DNA of 64,000 nucleotides from Chelydra serpentina. Taxonomy: Eukaryota > Chordata > Testudines > Chelydridae. The stretch covers positions 9,181,501 to 9,245,500 of the forward strand of contig JBAIAC010000027.1 in assembly GCA_037349315.1 (NCBI GenBank), in the 5' to 3' direction. The position numbers were made by a program, and so were the translations under genes. The notes under the pieces are model-generated. The model saw only the letters and a list, made by a program, of their open reading frames with translations, made no database searches and was not told the DNA's origin. Each line of letters begins with the position of its first letter. Position 1 is the first letter of the stretch. Shown here piece after piece: positions 44,191 through 54,498 of this stretch.

Positions 44191-44960
44191 ATTTTCTTTA
44201 ATTTGGTCTGTTTAACACAGCCAAGTGAAAAATGATGGTCTCTGCCTAGATAGCCGCCGGGGCGTCCCTGAATCTAAAACACGGTAACAGAGAGTTTAAA
44301 AAATCATGTTTACAAAAAGGCAGTGAAGATTTGAATTACTCTGTGTCTCATTTTCAAAGGCTCCAAGCACCCCCAACTTCCATCCATTTCAGCACCTCTA
44401 AAAATCACACGGGGGTCTTTTTAAAAATAAATGTGCCCAAAAGCTTGTAACATAGTGCTAGGCTCTGATGCAAATGTAACAGAGGTCGGTTTCTTTTTGT
44501 CAGGCCCATAGAAACATGTCCACTTTTAGAATCTAGCCAGAAATACTAGATAGATGCAAATAACCATTGTCTAGACAGAGATTGCACTGCTTTAATCCTT
44601 TTGGCTCTCTGACCTTGGCATTTTTGAAGCCTCGTTTAAAACAAAAATAAATAAATTGCCCAGTGGATTAGTTGTGAAAATGCACATAAACAACCCGAGA
44701 TTCCCGTCTGACTGCTCCCATGGTTCAGAGGTGAACGCCAGGAAGAACGTGAAGCTTTTTCAGAGATGGACAGTGCTTGTAAAATTGTTATAGAAGTTAT
44801 AGTCTACTTTGTTCAAAGAGAAGGTCAGAGTCTGTTGTAATTAGACAGAGGCATATATCAAATGATATAACTGAATAAATTAACAAGCTGTGGCATTCTA
44901 CCCCAGAGGTGGCTACACTTCAGAAATGAGAGGTTTTTCTGCTTTAGGGGACTAAAGGGG
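44191..44960. other. intronic, nothing recognised
   Basis: AT-rich, with no assigned repeat or exon. Confidence 0.4.
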
Positions 44961-44979
44961 TGTGTGTGTGTGTGTGTGT
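44961..44979 (+). repeat. (TG)n microsatellite
   Basis: About nine TG units followed by an ATAC-rich stretch (aaatatacatacacatactt) that continues the simple sequence to about 45,008. Confidence 0.95.
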
Positions 44980-45008
44980 AAAATATACATACACATACTT
45001 ACACACCT

Positions 45009-45324
45009 TTTTTCCTTAAAGCAGAAAAACCTTCACTCTTTACTGAAATGCAGCCACTTCTGGGGTGGAATGCAACCACTTTTTAACAGCACCCACAGTT
45101 TTGGATGGGAAGTGAATCATGTTCTCTCTCACTGTTTAGAGCATTTCACTCGTAGTTCACCATCTTGTACTTTAGCTCTCGGTCATCAGATTTCACTAGA
45201 CTGATCATTTAAAGAAGCATCCATTGTTTTGGATTTACTCTTGATAGTCTTTAATTGAAACACACCTGTCACTGAAAGGATATCAAGTTGACTTCAGAGG
45301 GCCAGGATTTCCTCCTCAAATTCT
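45009..45324. other. intronic, nothing recognised
   Basis: No named repeat or exon is visible. Confidence 0.4.
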
Positions 45325-45450
45325 ATTTGTGGCGCTGCCACAGACTTGTTCTGTAGCCTCGGGCAAGTCACGTCACTGCTCTCTGCCTCAGTTTCTCCCA
45401 TCTGTAAAATGGGGATAATGATATTTCCCTATCCTGCGAGTGAGATGCTT
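45325..45450 (+). mobile_element. CORE/MIR-like SINE
   Basis: It contains ggcgctgccacagacttgtt, cgggcaagtcacgtcactgc, gcctcagtttctcccatctg and taaaatggggataatgatat, in order. Confidence 0.75.
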
Positions 45451-46084
45451 ACAGAAAGGCAAAATAGAAGAGTTGCTCAACCTACATTTCTATTGTGTTT
45501 TCCTTTCAAACCAACCTTAGGTGTTGGAAACTTACATGTAAAGATGTTTTCCCAAAGGGAATCTCCAGAAAAATTTCTGACAGACGGTAACATGCTCAAA
45601 TCCAAAGTGTAAATAACACTCACTTTTTTTTAAAAGAAGAGTTGAATAGCATGTAACAAGATGAATGCCACGGCGGGGCGATAATGGGGACAAGTAATCA
45701 CAAGAGAGCGAGTTGCTAAAGGGTTTACAGTGTTCTGAATCACCTGGAAGGGACAGTGTGCGCGCATTGTTTTAAGCCGAAAACGATCCTTTCTGGAGTA
45801 GAGATGGATCCTTTTTAGCATGTACTGAGGGTTGCATTGGTGGCGCCTAGTCAGACCTAAAATGCAATGCTCCGAGTGATCCATGGACAGGGCTGGGGGC
45901 TGGCCAGAGCAGAGAGGAGCACGCAGTCTCTGGATTGAGCAGTTAAGGCAGGGAGTCTCGAAGGAGCCCAATGGAGTCAGCTGCCCAATTCAGGGGGACC
46001 TTGGCCTTATGGCATAAGGTGCTCCGCCTACCCAGTGCCGAGCTCCTCCATCATCTCCCATCACTCGGAGCCGTGTGGACTTGG
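45451..46084. other. intronic, nothing recognised
   Basis: The 113-codon minus ORF (45,630-45,971) has no recognisable domain, and no repeat is assigned. Confidence 0.4.
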
Positions 46085-46461
46085 GCAGTGTGGGGGAATG
46101 ATTTTAAGACCTAGCCCATGGAACCTTTGGCCTAGCCTGTAAGAGAGGCCGGAAACTTTGGCCAAGTCTGTTGCTGTATGTCCCTGTGTAACCCTGCGCA
46201 CCGGGTCAGTCATGGGAGGGTGGAAAGTCCCCAAACAGAACAATTTGCAATAACCGCATTAAGAAATATGAAGTACGAGTGTCACTGTTCTGTTGGGAAA
46301 GCGAAGCTGCTCACCGCAGAAGAAAACAGGCAGTAGGACAAAGTAACCGGAAAAGCCTTGGCTTGTTTTGCTCAGTGCTTTTGACCTGCATTATTTTTGA
46401 TCCAAATAAGGTCATGGTTAAGGAAGAGTATGCATGTATGACCGTTTGTGGTTTAAGGCTT

Positions 46462-46467
46462 TATAAG
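46462..46467 (+). promoter_or_regulatory. LTR TATA box
   Basis: The tataag motif lies 87 bp before the LTR's AATAAA. A second AT-rich candidate (gtataaac) follows at 46,471. Retained promoter activity is not known. Confidence 0.6.
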
Positions 46468-46548
46468 CTTGTATAAACCTTGCTTCGCGGGAGGGGGTGG
46501 GGGAGGAGGGCAGTTCTGCCATCTGCCACCCCTTGCGCGCTTGTACTC

Positions 46549-46554
46549 AATAAA
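46549..46554 (+). terminator. LTR polyadenylation signal
   Basis: AATAAA, followed about 18 nt later by a GT-containing gctgttctgatcc stretch. It is positioned as expected for the R region of an LTR. Confidence 0.65.
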
Positions 46555-46689
46555 GGTGCCTCAGGCTGTTCTGATCCAAACACAACGCATGGTTGATTTT
46601 CCACCACAGCAGTAACAGTAACAGCGAGTTGGGGTGCTTTGGATGATCTATTTTAAGGCATGAGGCCTAGGACTCCGTGGACGTGGTCC

Positions 46690-46805
46690 AGTTCCTGGCT
46701 GTGCCACGCGGGCGTCCTTTGTGACCCCAGGCAAGTCACTTCGTGTCTCCGTGCCTCAGTTTCCCCATCTGTAAAACAAGGAGGATAATACTGCCATGCC
46801 TTCAC
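46690..46805 (+). mobile_element. CORE/MIR-like SINE
   Basis: It contains tcctggctgtgccacgcggg, ccccaggcaagtcacttcgt, gtgcctcagtttccccatct and gtaaaacaaggaggataata. Confidence 0.78.
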
Positions 46806-47201
46806 AGAGGAGGGCCAGCATTTGCTGCTTGCAGGGAACTGTGCTGATCAGGGCCATGTGAGTACCTTGGGGGGCAGGCACAATGTGACGAGTGACGATA
46901 GAGCATGGGCAGGTGGTTGGTTGAGGCTCCCTACCTGCACAGGGCCAACTCGGACAGAATGCGTCATGTGGGAGGGTGCTGCGGGAAGCGGTGTGCTAAG
47001 CGTTGGTGCCTGTACCTCCATGGGGAAGGTGTGCTATGGACCACCCTGCCTCCACATTACCTGTGGCTGCCAGGTTGAGGAAAGGGGACAGGGCAGGACC
47101 CTCACTCAGCCCATCTGGCTGCTCGCTCCTACTTTGGGCTGAGTAGCTCTCCTGCATGCATTGACCGAAGAGCCAGCACGCCGTGCAGCAGAGACCATTA
47201 T
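46806..47201. other. intronic, nothing recognised
   Basis: The 106-codon plus ORF (46,822-47,142) has no recognisable domain, and no repeat is assigned. Confidence 0.4.
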
Positions 47202-47310
47202 TATTTATGATTTGTATTGAGGTAGCACCCAGGAGCTCGAGTCACGAACCAGGACCCCGCTGTGCAAGGCGCTGTACAAACACAGAATCAGACCGATTCC
47301 CTCTTCCGGC
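47202..47310 (+). mobile_element. 'gctgtacaaacac' family fragment
   Basis: It has tattatttatgatttgtatt, gaggtagcacccaggagctc, accaggaccccgctgtgcaa and ggcgctgtacaaacacagaa. The 3' extension is missing. Confidence 0.78.
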
Positions 47311-47389
47311 AGCTGCAGCTAGGAATGGAATCGACACTTGGCCATGATGAATTCCCCCCTCTCCCTCCCACTGAAGACTGATCTGGTTT

Positions 47390-47770
47390 TATGCAAGAGT
47401 TTGGCTTTTATTCCTTATTACGCTTTTTGAAGCGGTCAATTATTTCATAATCAGGCATGATTAGTGCTTAGCAGCAGTCGTTTCTGGGCTCCGTTCGGTG
47501 ACACCGTGGCCTGGCAGGTTGGGTGTATTAACGAGATTATTTGCATCCCAGGCAGTGTTTATTATCATGCAGCAGACTTCAGAGGCACTTTTCAAATAAA
47601 AATAAGAAACCTAGTCAGCCGGGTAAAACCGAATCAATACCAGAATAACCAGCTCTTCCCAGGGTCTGTTAAAGGGCCAGCAGTGAAATCGGCTTTTTCC
47701 CTTTTGCACTGCTTTATGCCGTTAAATATCCGACCAGCGATCAGAACGAGCCTCGTCCTTCTGTAACGAG
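47390..47770. other. repeat-free block with an octamer motif, candidate regulatory DNA
   Basis: It contains the POU octamer ATTTGCAT (in gattatttgcatcc, about 47,537-47,550), ggtcaattatttcataatca and agtgtttattatcatgcagc. No repeat family is recognised. It is intronic on the SGSM2 reading; regulatory function is inference. Confidence 0.35.
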
Positions 47771-47839
47771 TTCTGCCAGTGCCCCACACCTTGTGTGGTG
47801 TCATCAGCAGGAATCATCAGCTGGAACTTAGGGAGACGT

Positions 47840-48075
47840 GATTCCTCAGTCACGGAGGGTCCAGTGGTTAGGGAGCTAGCCTACGGTTTTGAAGACCTGG
47901 GTTCAAGTCCTTGCTGCACCACATCTTTCTCTGTGACCTTGGGCAAGTCACAGCCTCTCTCTGCCTCCATTTCCCATCTGTAAAATGGGGATAATACCAC
48001 TGGCCTTCCTCACTGAGGTGTCGGGAAGATAACTCCATTAAAGACTATGGGCACTCAGATGCTACAGTTAGGGTG
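47840..48075 (+). mobile_element. CORE/MIR-like SINE, full length
   Basis: All parts are present: tccagtggttagggagctag, gacctgggttcaagtccttg (box-B-like), gtgaccttgggcaagtcaca, taaaatggggataataccac and gaagataactccattaaaga. It is one of the best-preserved copies of the family here. Confidence 0.85.
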
Positions 48076-48369
48076 GCCATTTCTGATAGATGATCACAAC
48101 TACTAAGCCAGTATCTTGTCAGCTAACATTTTGGATAAATCTTAATTGCAGTGTTTTGGCATGGATCGATTTACTCCCAGAATCCCGTATGATCCAACCT
48201 TGAAAATGGGGTAAGCTCTAAATCATGGCTTTCCCTGTTCACACCTAGGGTTTGCGCTGGTGTTAATTGGCCTTTGATTGCTGGGATCTGGGCAAATTTC
48301 CTCTGTAGACAAGGCCAAAGAGCCAGTCCCTGCAAACACTTACTACCCAGTGCAATGCTTACATGATTG

Positions 48370-48600
48370 GCAGCATGGGCTAAAGGCTAGGGCACTGGAG
48401 TAGCATTTGGAAACCCTGGGTTATATTCCCGGCCCTGCTACTGACCTACTGTGTGGCCTTGAGCAAGTCACTTGACTTGTCTGTGACTGTTTTCCTTCCT
48501 ATCCCTTGTCTATTTAGCCTGTAACCGGGCATCGCCAAGCACATGTTTGTACAGCGCCTAGCACAATGGGGCCCAGAAGTGATATTCAGACCAGGAAGGG
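48370..48600 (+). mobile_element. SINE with L2-like tail
   Basis: The tRNA-like part (gctagggcactggagtagca, ccctgggttatattcccggc) and ccttgagcaagtcacttgac are followed by tgtctatttagcctgtaacc and tttgtacagcgcctagcaca. The central aaaatgggga part is deleted, as in the copy at 12,570. Confidence 0.78.
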
Positions 48601-49989
48601 GTAACTAATAAAAGCATGGGTATGTCCGGGAGGAGCGAGTGCGCTATCAGTGACACCTGGTGAGCTCTGTTTTAGTTGGCTGCACATCTCCTGAGTTCCA
48701 TTGTGTTGCCTGAGTTCCCTGTGGGCCTTTGAGATCCAGTATTGCATTCAGAATAAATGTTGGAATATTGACAGGTTGAGGGAGCACAACACAGTCAGAG
48801 AGCAGGAGTTGGCAGTCTGATCTGGCTTGCCCCTGTGTAAAATGGCTCTCATGATAATATACCTGCCTACCTCTCAGGGGCGTAGTGAGGCCTAGTTTAT
48901 GTCTGTAGTGGGCTATGGAGAGTCTCGGGTGACAAGCGCTTCTGAAAGCACAACGTGTTGGCATCATTCACTGACCGCTGTCCACGGCACGTCGCACCCT
49001 TTAATGCCACTGCAGTGCGGTGGGGGGTTGTGTTAGGTGACACGGCAGTTTCGTTGTCTCCAGTCAATGCTGACTGAGTTTTATAAAGGTCTAATGAAAG
49101 GACGCACTTTGGATGGAAGAAATGGGCAGACTTGATCCACGGCTGCGTCTCTCCAGTTTTATGCCGGCCTGACTGTCTGGATTTCAATGAAGACAATGAC
49201 TTCATTGGCCTCGCCTCAGGCTAAAACTGCAGCAACAGACAGATGAAGCAGGACCTGTGTGTCGTGATTTTTTTTTTGTCAGAATCATAAAATAATTGCT
49301 TTAAAGTGGGCTACATTTCACCTAGAGGGGAACACACCGTTGTGAACATCATGCAGCTTTCACGATGAAATCTAGGGAGACAGAGAGAACCAGCCCCACA
49401 ATGTCCTTTTCTTTCCAAGCCTGGGCTCAAAGCACACATGCATAATACCCTGTTGTTGTGTCCGAGCTGGGGAGCCATTCTCGCGCTCGCTTGGTGATTA
49501 TTCTAAGGCAAGCAGGATTTAAGTAACACCAAAAAGGGCCGTAAAGCAGGAGACTGGAATAAAACAATTCTTAGCATTTTGATCAGCATTGTGCGGGCCG
49601 GAGCTCTGTGAGTTTAAGATAAGATATTAGACATCATCATTTCCCCCCCTCCTCTATTCCCGTTTTCTTTTTCGTGTTTTTTTTCTGAACACCTGCGACC
49701 TTACTGGTAGTTCCACTGGGAATTCGACCATTGCTTCTTATCTGGTCAGCAAAACCTGACAGGGCCCTCCCTCCATGGCTAAGGGTGCTGGAAGCACTGT
49801 GCTTGCTGGCTGGTCCCATTCAGATCCCTCTGGCTGTGTGCAGCAGTACCCTGACCGCACTTCATCCATAGACTTGAACATGTCGTCAGAACCAAAACAT
49901 CCTGTTTACCGAAGCTCTGGGGGAATCGTGCGTGTTGACGTGAGGTACCGTTTGCATTGGTTGTGTGTTGTAGGGTGCGAGCTGGGGGA
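48601..49989. other. intronic, nothing recognised
   Basis: About 1.4 kb with no assigned repeat or exon, apart from short T runs near 49,270 and 49,680. ORFs are at most 106 codons and lack domains. Confidence 0.4.
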
Positions 49990-50032
49990 GGAGGGCGGGA
50001 AGGTAATAGCTTTTATTGGACCAACTTCTGCT
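49990..50032 (-). repeat. inverted copy of 50,715-50,757
   Basis: The sequence ggtaatagcttttattggac is the reverse complement of gtccaataaaagatattacc at 50,724 onward, with one mismatch in the core and flanking matches over about 43 bp. The pair lies 0.7 kb apart in opposite orientations. Confidence 0.7.
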
Positions 50033-50570
50033 TGGTGTTTGCTTTGTGACTGTTCCCTGAAAGGCCCCTGATCGTTCAAACCGTCGGCGAGGACTGATGT
50101 TAGAGAATTACGTGTGGTTTTGGAGTAACTGTTTTCACGGATCAGCGAGAGAGGGCCCCGGTTAACCACGAGCACATGTGAATCCCTTCCGAAAAGCCGT
50201 GTTCAGCAGACAAGGAATGGACATTATAGTTGTATTAGTTGGAAAGATGTCGTCCCTGCACCGAATCCCGCCTCTCCTGTCCAGCATCACAGACCTAATG
50301 AAGTATGCACAGAACTTGAATGACTTCAGCATCTGGCCCAGAGCAGAGTGATGAGCTTTGCTCCGACAAAATTGTCTCCTAAAAGCTCGTTAGCAATTAG
50401 ACACGTAGATGATCACTAATCAGATGAGTAGCAAGGGAGCGAAGAGAATGCTGTAACCCCGTTGTTTTTATCAGCCAGCCCTAGCTAAGCATCTAGCCCG
50501 GCTTCCTTCTGTTTTTATTTCCAGTCTTGGCTTCTTCTCCTGTTACAGTCAGCGAGTGTTTAAACCACTG
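50033..50570. other. intronic, nothing recognised
   Basis: No named repeat or exon is visible. Confidence 0.4.
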
Positions 50571-50574
50571 ACTT

Positions 50575-50670
50575 CTATGGGTACGTCTACACTGCCAAAC
50601 ATCCGCATCGTGCCCGCAGCAGCTGACTCGGGCTTGCGGGGCTACACAATTGCAGTGTAGACAGCCGGGC
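50575..50670. mobile_element. truncated MITE ('gtctacact' type)
   Basis: It starts tatgggtacgtctacactgc and continues agcagctgactcgggcttgc, with an internal tgcagtgtagac in inverted orientation to the start. One terminus is not found. Confidence 0.55.
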
Positions 50671-50714
50671 TCTGGAACTGTACGCTGCGGTTTTATAAAT
50701 GGGTCTCTCTCCCC

Positions 50715-50760
50715 AGCAGAAGTTGGTCCAATAAAAGATATTACCTTCCCCCCTCTCCCC
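50715..50760 (+). repeat. 'ttggtccaataaaag' repeat fragment
   Basis: It reads agcagaagttggtccaataa, then aagatattaccttccc. The reverse-oriented partner is at 49,990. It is probably one end of a turtle dispersed repeat that I cannot name. Confidence 0.65.
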
Positions 50761-51539
50761 TGCTCCTGCCCCTGCGTCAGAATATGCCGAGAGTCTTTTG
50801 TGTGGGGAGTGGACTTTTTCTTTCACTTAGCAGCAGATCAAGACCTCACTCTTTTGAAATGGAGCCGTCTTCAAGAGGCCCTCGTAATTAACCCAGGGCG
50901 TTTAATTTGCAGCGAAGGCCAGCCTTGCCAGACATTCCATGCAGTGTGATCTAGTGACGAGAAATTACCTTGCTACCAACAGCTTTTAAAGGTTAACATG
51001 TGCAGCATCTCCTATTGCCTGGAGATGGTCTGGTCTCCCATTGGGTGCTCTATTGGGCTACTGGAACGATCACTTTATAGCATATTTTGATTTTAGACTC
51101 TTGAGGCTGGCAGCTGCTGTTCTTGTCTTTAAACGTGTTCAAAAATGGACGATTTGTACAATTACTGAACCCCCCTTTTAATAGCCTGTTAGAATCGCAC
51201 TGGGTGCCAGACAAACCAGCCCTAAAGGTCTTGCGCGTCTCGGTTTTGGAGTCAGGTTTTCAGAACGACTCAGGATCCAGCAGCTCCCCCAAAATAGGGT
51301 GCTGAGCCCTTTGGAAAGAATCTGGCCATTTATTTTGGTGCCTAATTAAGACTCTGCTCTCCTGAAAATCTGGCCCATGATGTATAAGCCGTGTGGGTGG
51401 GTATTTTATGGTAAAGTTTCCAGGGAGTCTGTTGTAGGCTACTCTAGGCTGGCTAATAGAATTACAGACCTGACTCCTCATTTCAGTGGCACCTATGTCC
51501 TATGAAAAATCTCCCTTCTGATAGTTAAAGTGGTTCTGA
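50761..51539. other. intronic, nothing recognised
   Basis: No named repeat or exon is visible. Confidence 0.4.
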
Positions 51540-51740
51540 TTCTCCTCGCTATGTGTGTGGGCAGAGCACTGGACTGGGGCTCAGGGGACTTGCATTCTGT
51601 TCCTGGCTCAGCCATGGGCCTACTGGGTCACTTCACCGCCCTGTGCCTCAGTTTCCCCATCCCCTATCCAATGGTGAGAATTATATTGAAGGTACTTTGC
51701 CATGTGTGGATGAAAAGTGCTATATACGAGCTCGATAATA
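51540..51740 (+). mobile_element. CORE/MIR-like SINE
   Basis: It contains gggcagagcactggactggg, ctcaggggacttgcattctg, gtgcctcagtttccccatcc and atgaaaagtgctatatacga. Confidence 0.75.
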
Positions 51741-51888
51741 TTATCACATACTCCTGATTGAAATGACTAGTGTCCCATCAGTGGAGTCAAAGGAGTTACA
51801 GCTGTGTAAAGCGGGTGTGAATGTGATGGGGCTTGAAGTCAGGACTCCAGTTCTATTGCCAGTTCTGCCAGTCGCTCTCTGTGTCACA

Positions 51889-53016
51889 GAATCAGAGAAT
51901 ATCAAGGTTGGAAGGGACCTCAGGAGGTTCTAGTCCAACCCCCTGCTCAAAGCAGGACCTATCCCCAACTAAATCATCCCAGCCAGGGCTTTGTCAAGCC
52001 TGACCTTAAAAACCTCGAAGGAAGGAGATTCCACCACCTCCCTAGGTAACCCATTCCAGTGCTTCACCACCCTGCTAGTGAAATAGTGTTTCCTAATATC
52101 CAACCTAGACCTCCCCCTCTGCAACTTGAGACCATTGCTCCTTGTTCTGTCATCTGCTACCACTGAGAACAGCCGAGCTCCATCCTCTTTGGAACCCCCC
52201 TACAGGGAGTTGAAGGCTGCTATCAAATCCCCCCTCACTCTTCTCTTCTGCAGACTAAAGAACCCCAGTTCCCTCAGCCTCTCCTCATAAGTCACCTGGC
52301 CCAGACCCCTAATCATTTTCGTTGCCCTCCACTGGACTCTCTCCAATCTGTCCACATCCTTTCTGTAGCGGGAGTCCCAAAACTGGATGCAATACTCCAG
52401 ATGTGGTCTCATCAGTGCCGAATAGAGGGGAATAATCACTTCCCTCAATCTGCTGGCAACACTCCTACTAATACAGCCCAATATGTGGTTAGCCTTCTTG
52501 GCAACAAGTGCACACTGCTGACTCATATCCAGCTTCTCATCCACTGTAATCCCCGGGTCCTTTTCTGCAGAATTGCCGCTTAGCCAGTCAGTGCCCAGCC
52601 TGTAGCAGTGCATGGGATTCTTCCATCCTAAGTGCAGGACTCTGCACTTGTCCTTGTTGAACCTCATCCGATTTCTTTTGGCCCAATCCTCCAATTTGTC
52701 TAGGTCATTCTGGACCCCTATCCCTACCCTCCAGCGTATCTACCTCTTCCCCCAGTTTAGCGTCATCTGCGAACTTTCTGAGGGTGCAATCCAGCCCATC
52801 ATCCAGATCATTAATGAAGATGTTGAACAAAACCGGCCCCAGGACCGACCCCTGGGGCACTCTGCCTGATACCAGCTGCCAACTAGACATCGAGCCATTG
52901 ATCACTACCTGTTGAGCCCGACGATCTAGCCAGCTTTCTATCCACCTTATAGTCCATTCATCCAAGCCATACTTGTTAAACTTGCTGGCAAGAATGCTGT
53001 CACCATGAGTCACACA
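51889..53016 (-). mobile_element. CR1 LINE, longest copy, minus strand
   Basis: About 1.13 kb, 5'-truncated, with the 3' end at the left (cacagaatcagagaatatca). It keeps much of the ORF2 reverse-transcriptase region in three frames. Its insertion into a SINE gives an order of events. Short tcaca words at both junctions could be a target duplication but are too short to be certain. Confidence 0.92.
51969..53013 (-). pseudogene. CR1 ORF2 reverse transcriptase, broken
   Basis: CR1 ORF2 encodes the endonuclease and reverse transcriptase that copy the LINE at a nicked target. The piece at 52,705-53,013 has the RT motifs [11 protein letters not shown] and the catalytic FADD (52,762-52,773). The next frame (52,200-52,694) carries C-terminal motifs such as RPHLEYC and RATKMIRG. 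The last (51,969-52,163) has RLDIRK and [11 protein letters not shown] frame change near 52,700 and a stop near 52,200 break the frame, and the N-terminal endonuclease is absent, so it cannot be functional. Confidence 0.9.
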
Positions 53017-53080
53017 AGTTCTCTAGGCCACAGTGAGTTTTCCCCTTCTGTGAAAGGGGTGTAGTAGGACGCACCCCACT

Positions 53081-53629
53081 CATGTATTTATTGTCAACAC
53101 CACTACTGACTTGGACTCTTAATACATTCCAGGGGTGGCATACCTGAGCCCACTTATCCACTGCCGCTTTAAAAACTCCCGCACCCCAATCTGGATCTAT
53201 GCTGGCTATGTGATATGGATGTACCTCGTGAACCTTGTAACGGATGCTAGCAATCCCCCATAACCCAAGCCCAGCCCCAGATGTACAGCACCTTCCTTCT
53301 TAACTTGTGTGCATTTGATTTTAAACATGAACTTTAATAAAATATCGGCCTGCTAGGCACGTCGTGAGGCTAATGTGTGCAGAGTGCTTTGAGCCCCTTG
53401 AATGAAAGGAGCTGGAGAAGGCTAAAGCTGTAAGCGATTAAGCGAACATTTGGAGTGATGTTTTAATAAACAGAACAATGGCAAAGAAAGGAGTTTATGA
53501 TGTAGCTCGTAGACTTTGTCCCATGTCCTATATTACTATAATGGGGAATTCTGCTAGAAATAGGGGATCTTATTTTTTTTAAGTGTGTCCTATCTAATCC
53601 TTTCTCATCTGTTTCTTCTTATCCATCCC
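53081..53629. other. intronic, nothing recognised
   Basis: No named repeat or exon is visible. Confidence 0.4.
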
Positions 53630-53895
53630 TGGTAATGTGATCTAGTGAACAGGGCACTAGACTGGGAAGCAGGAGACCTGCGGTCTATTTCCCGGTTGCC
53701 CACCGTCCCGTAACCTTGGCCAGGTCACCTTACCTTTCTGTCTCAGCTTTCCCCTCCAACTTTTTGGCTTACTTATTTTGCCTGTAAACTCTTCTAGCCA
53801 GGGGCGCTCTCTCACTATGAGTTTTTACAGGAGGTAGTGCAATGGGGCCGTGATTTCAGCTGGAGCTTCTTGGAGTGTCTGTAATACACACAACA
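53630..53895 (+). mobile_element. SINE with L2-like tail
   Basis: It contains aacagggcactagactggga, agcaggagacctgcggtcta, accttggccaggtcacctta and a tail with tttgcctgtaaactcttcta and gtgcaatggggccgtgattt. Confidence 0.75.
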
Positions 53896-54142
53896 AATAA
53901 TCGTGTTCCTAGAGCACCCATCACCAGAGTATTTCCCTCTGTGCGTTATGGACCAATTGCCAGACTGATGCTTAACAAACCCATAAAAGTAATAGCGGCT
54001 TTAATTTTGATTTCATTTCGGAGAGATCTTTAAACATTGAAAAGCATTTGCCTTTCCAACCGATTTACCATCGCCATTGTGATTTCTCAGATGACCGGTC
54101 AGATTAAAAGCTGCAGAGGAAGTACAATGCCTTTAGCTCTCT
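53896..54142. other. intronic spacer
   Basis: AT-rich, with no assigned repeat. Confidence 0.4.
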
Positions 54143-54498
54143 AAGGGCTTGTCTGCCCTTGAAACGCGCAAGGACGTTGGCGTAGGGAATCCACCTCCCT
54201 GAGAGGCAGTAGCTAGGTCGGTTTGATTACGTTGCTCGGGGTGTGGATTTTTCATGCCCCTGAGCGTGGAGAGAGAGAGAGAGAGCACTATCTCATAGAG
54301 CTGGAAGGACCTTGAAAGGTCATCAAGTCTAGTCCCCTGCCTTCACTAGCAGGACCAAGTACTGACCCCTGACAGATTTTTGCCCCAGATCCCTAAATGG
54401 CCCCCTCAAGGATTGAACTCTCAACCCTGGGTTTAGCAGGCCAATGCTCAAACCACTGAGCTATCCCTCCCCTCACTCTTTCAGTGTAGACCTGGCCT
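54143..54498. mobile_element. MITE interrupted by a Cry SINE
   Basis: The left part (54,143-54,286) has aagggcttgtctgcccttga, gggaatccacctccctgaga, tagctaggtcggtttgatta and gtgtggatttttcatgcccc. The right part (54,471-54,498) ends tcagtgtagacctggcct. A second, uninterrupted member of the same family lies at about 59,840-60,014. Confidence 0.75.
54287..54470 (-). mobile_element. Cry SINE, minus strand, nested in a MITE
   Basis: Box A in reverse is at 54,453-54,463 (ccactgagcta) and box B at 54,410-54,420 (ggattgaactc). The CR1-like end is at the left (tctcatagagctggaaggac). It is very similar to the copy at 27,488 and is younger than the MITE it splits. A gagagagaga run lies next to its 3' tail. 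Confidence 0.92.

Larger units (their letters stand above)
46089..46608 (+). mobile_element. solo endogenous-retrovirus LTR (520 bp)
   Basis: It begins TGTGGGGG and ends CCACCACA, the TG...CA ends of a retroviral LTR. It is flanked by gcag on both sides (46,085-46,088 and 46,609-46,612), a 4-bp target duplication. Inside are a TATA box (tataagc, 46,462-46,468) and an AATAAA signal (46,549-46,554) at spacings that fit U3-R-U5. No internal retroviral genes adjoin it, so it is most simply a solo LTR left by recombination. The retroviral group is not assigned. Confidence 0.82.
51825..53080 (+). mobile_element. SINE split by a CR1 insertion
   Basis: The left part (51,825-51,888) has cttgaagtcaggactccagt and tattgccagttctgccagtc. 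The right part (about 53,017-53,080) has caagttctctaggccacagt and tttccccttctgtgaaaggg. The CR1 copy between them is the younger insertion. Confidence 0.7.
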
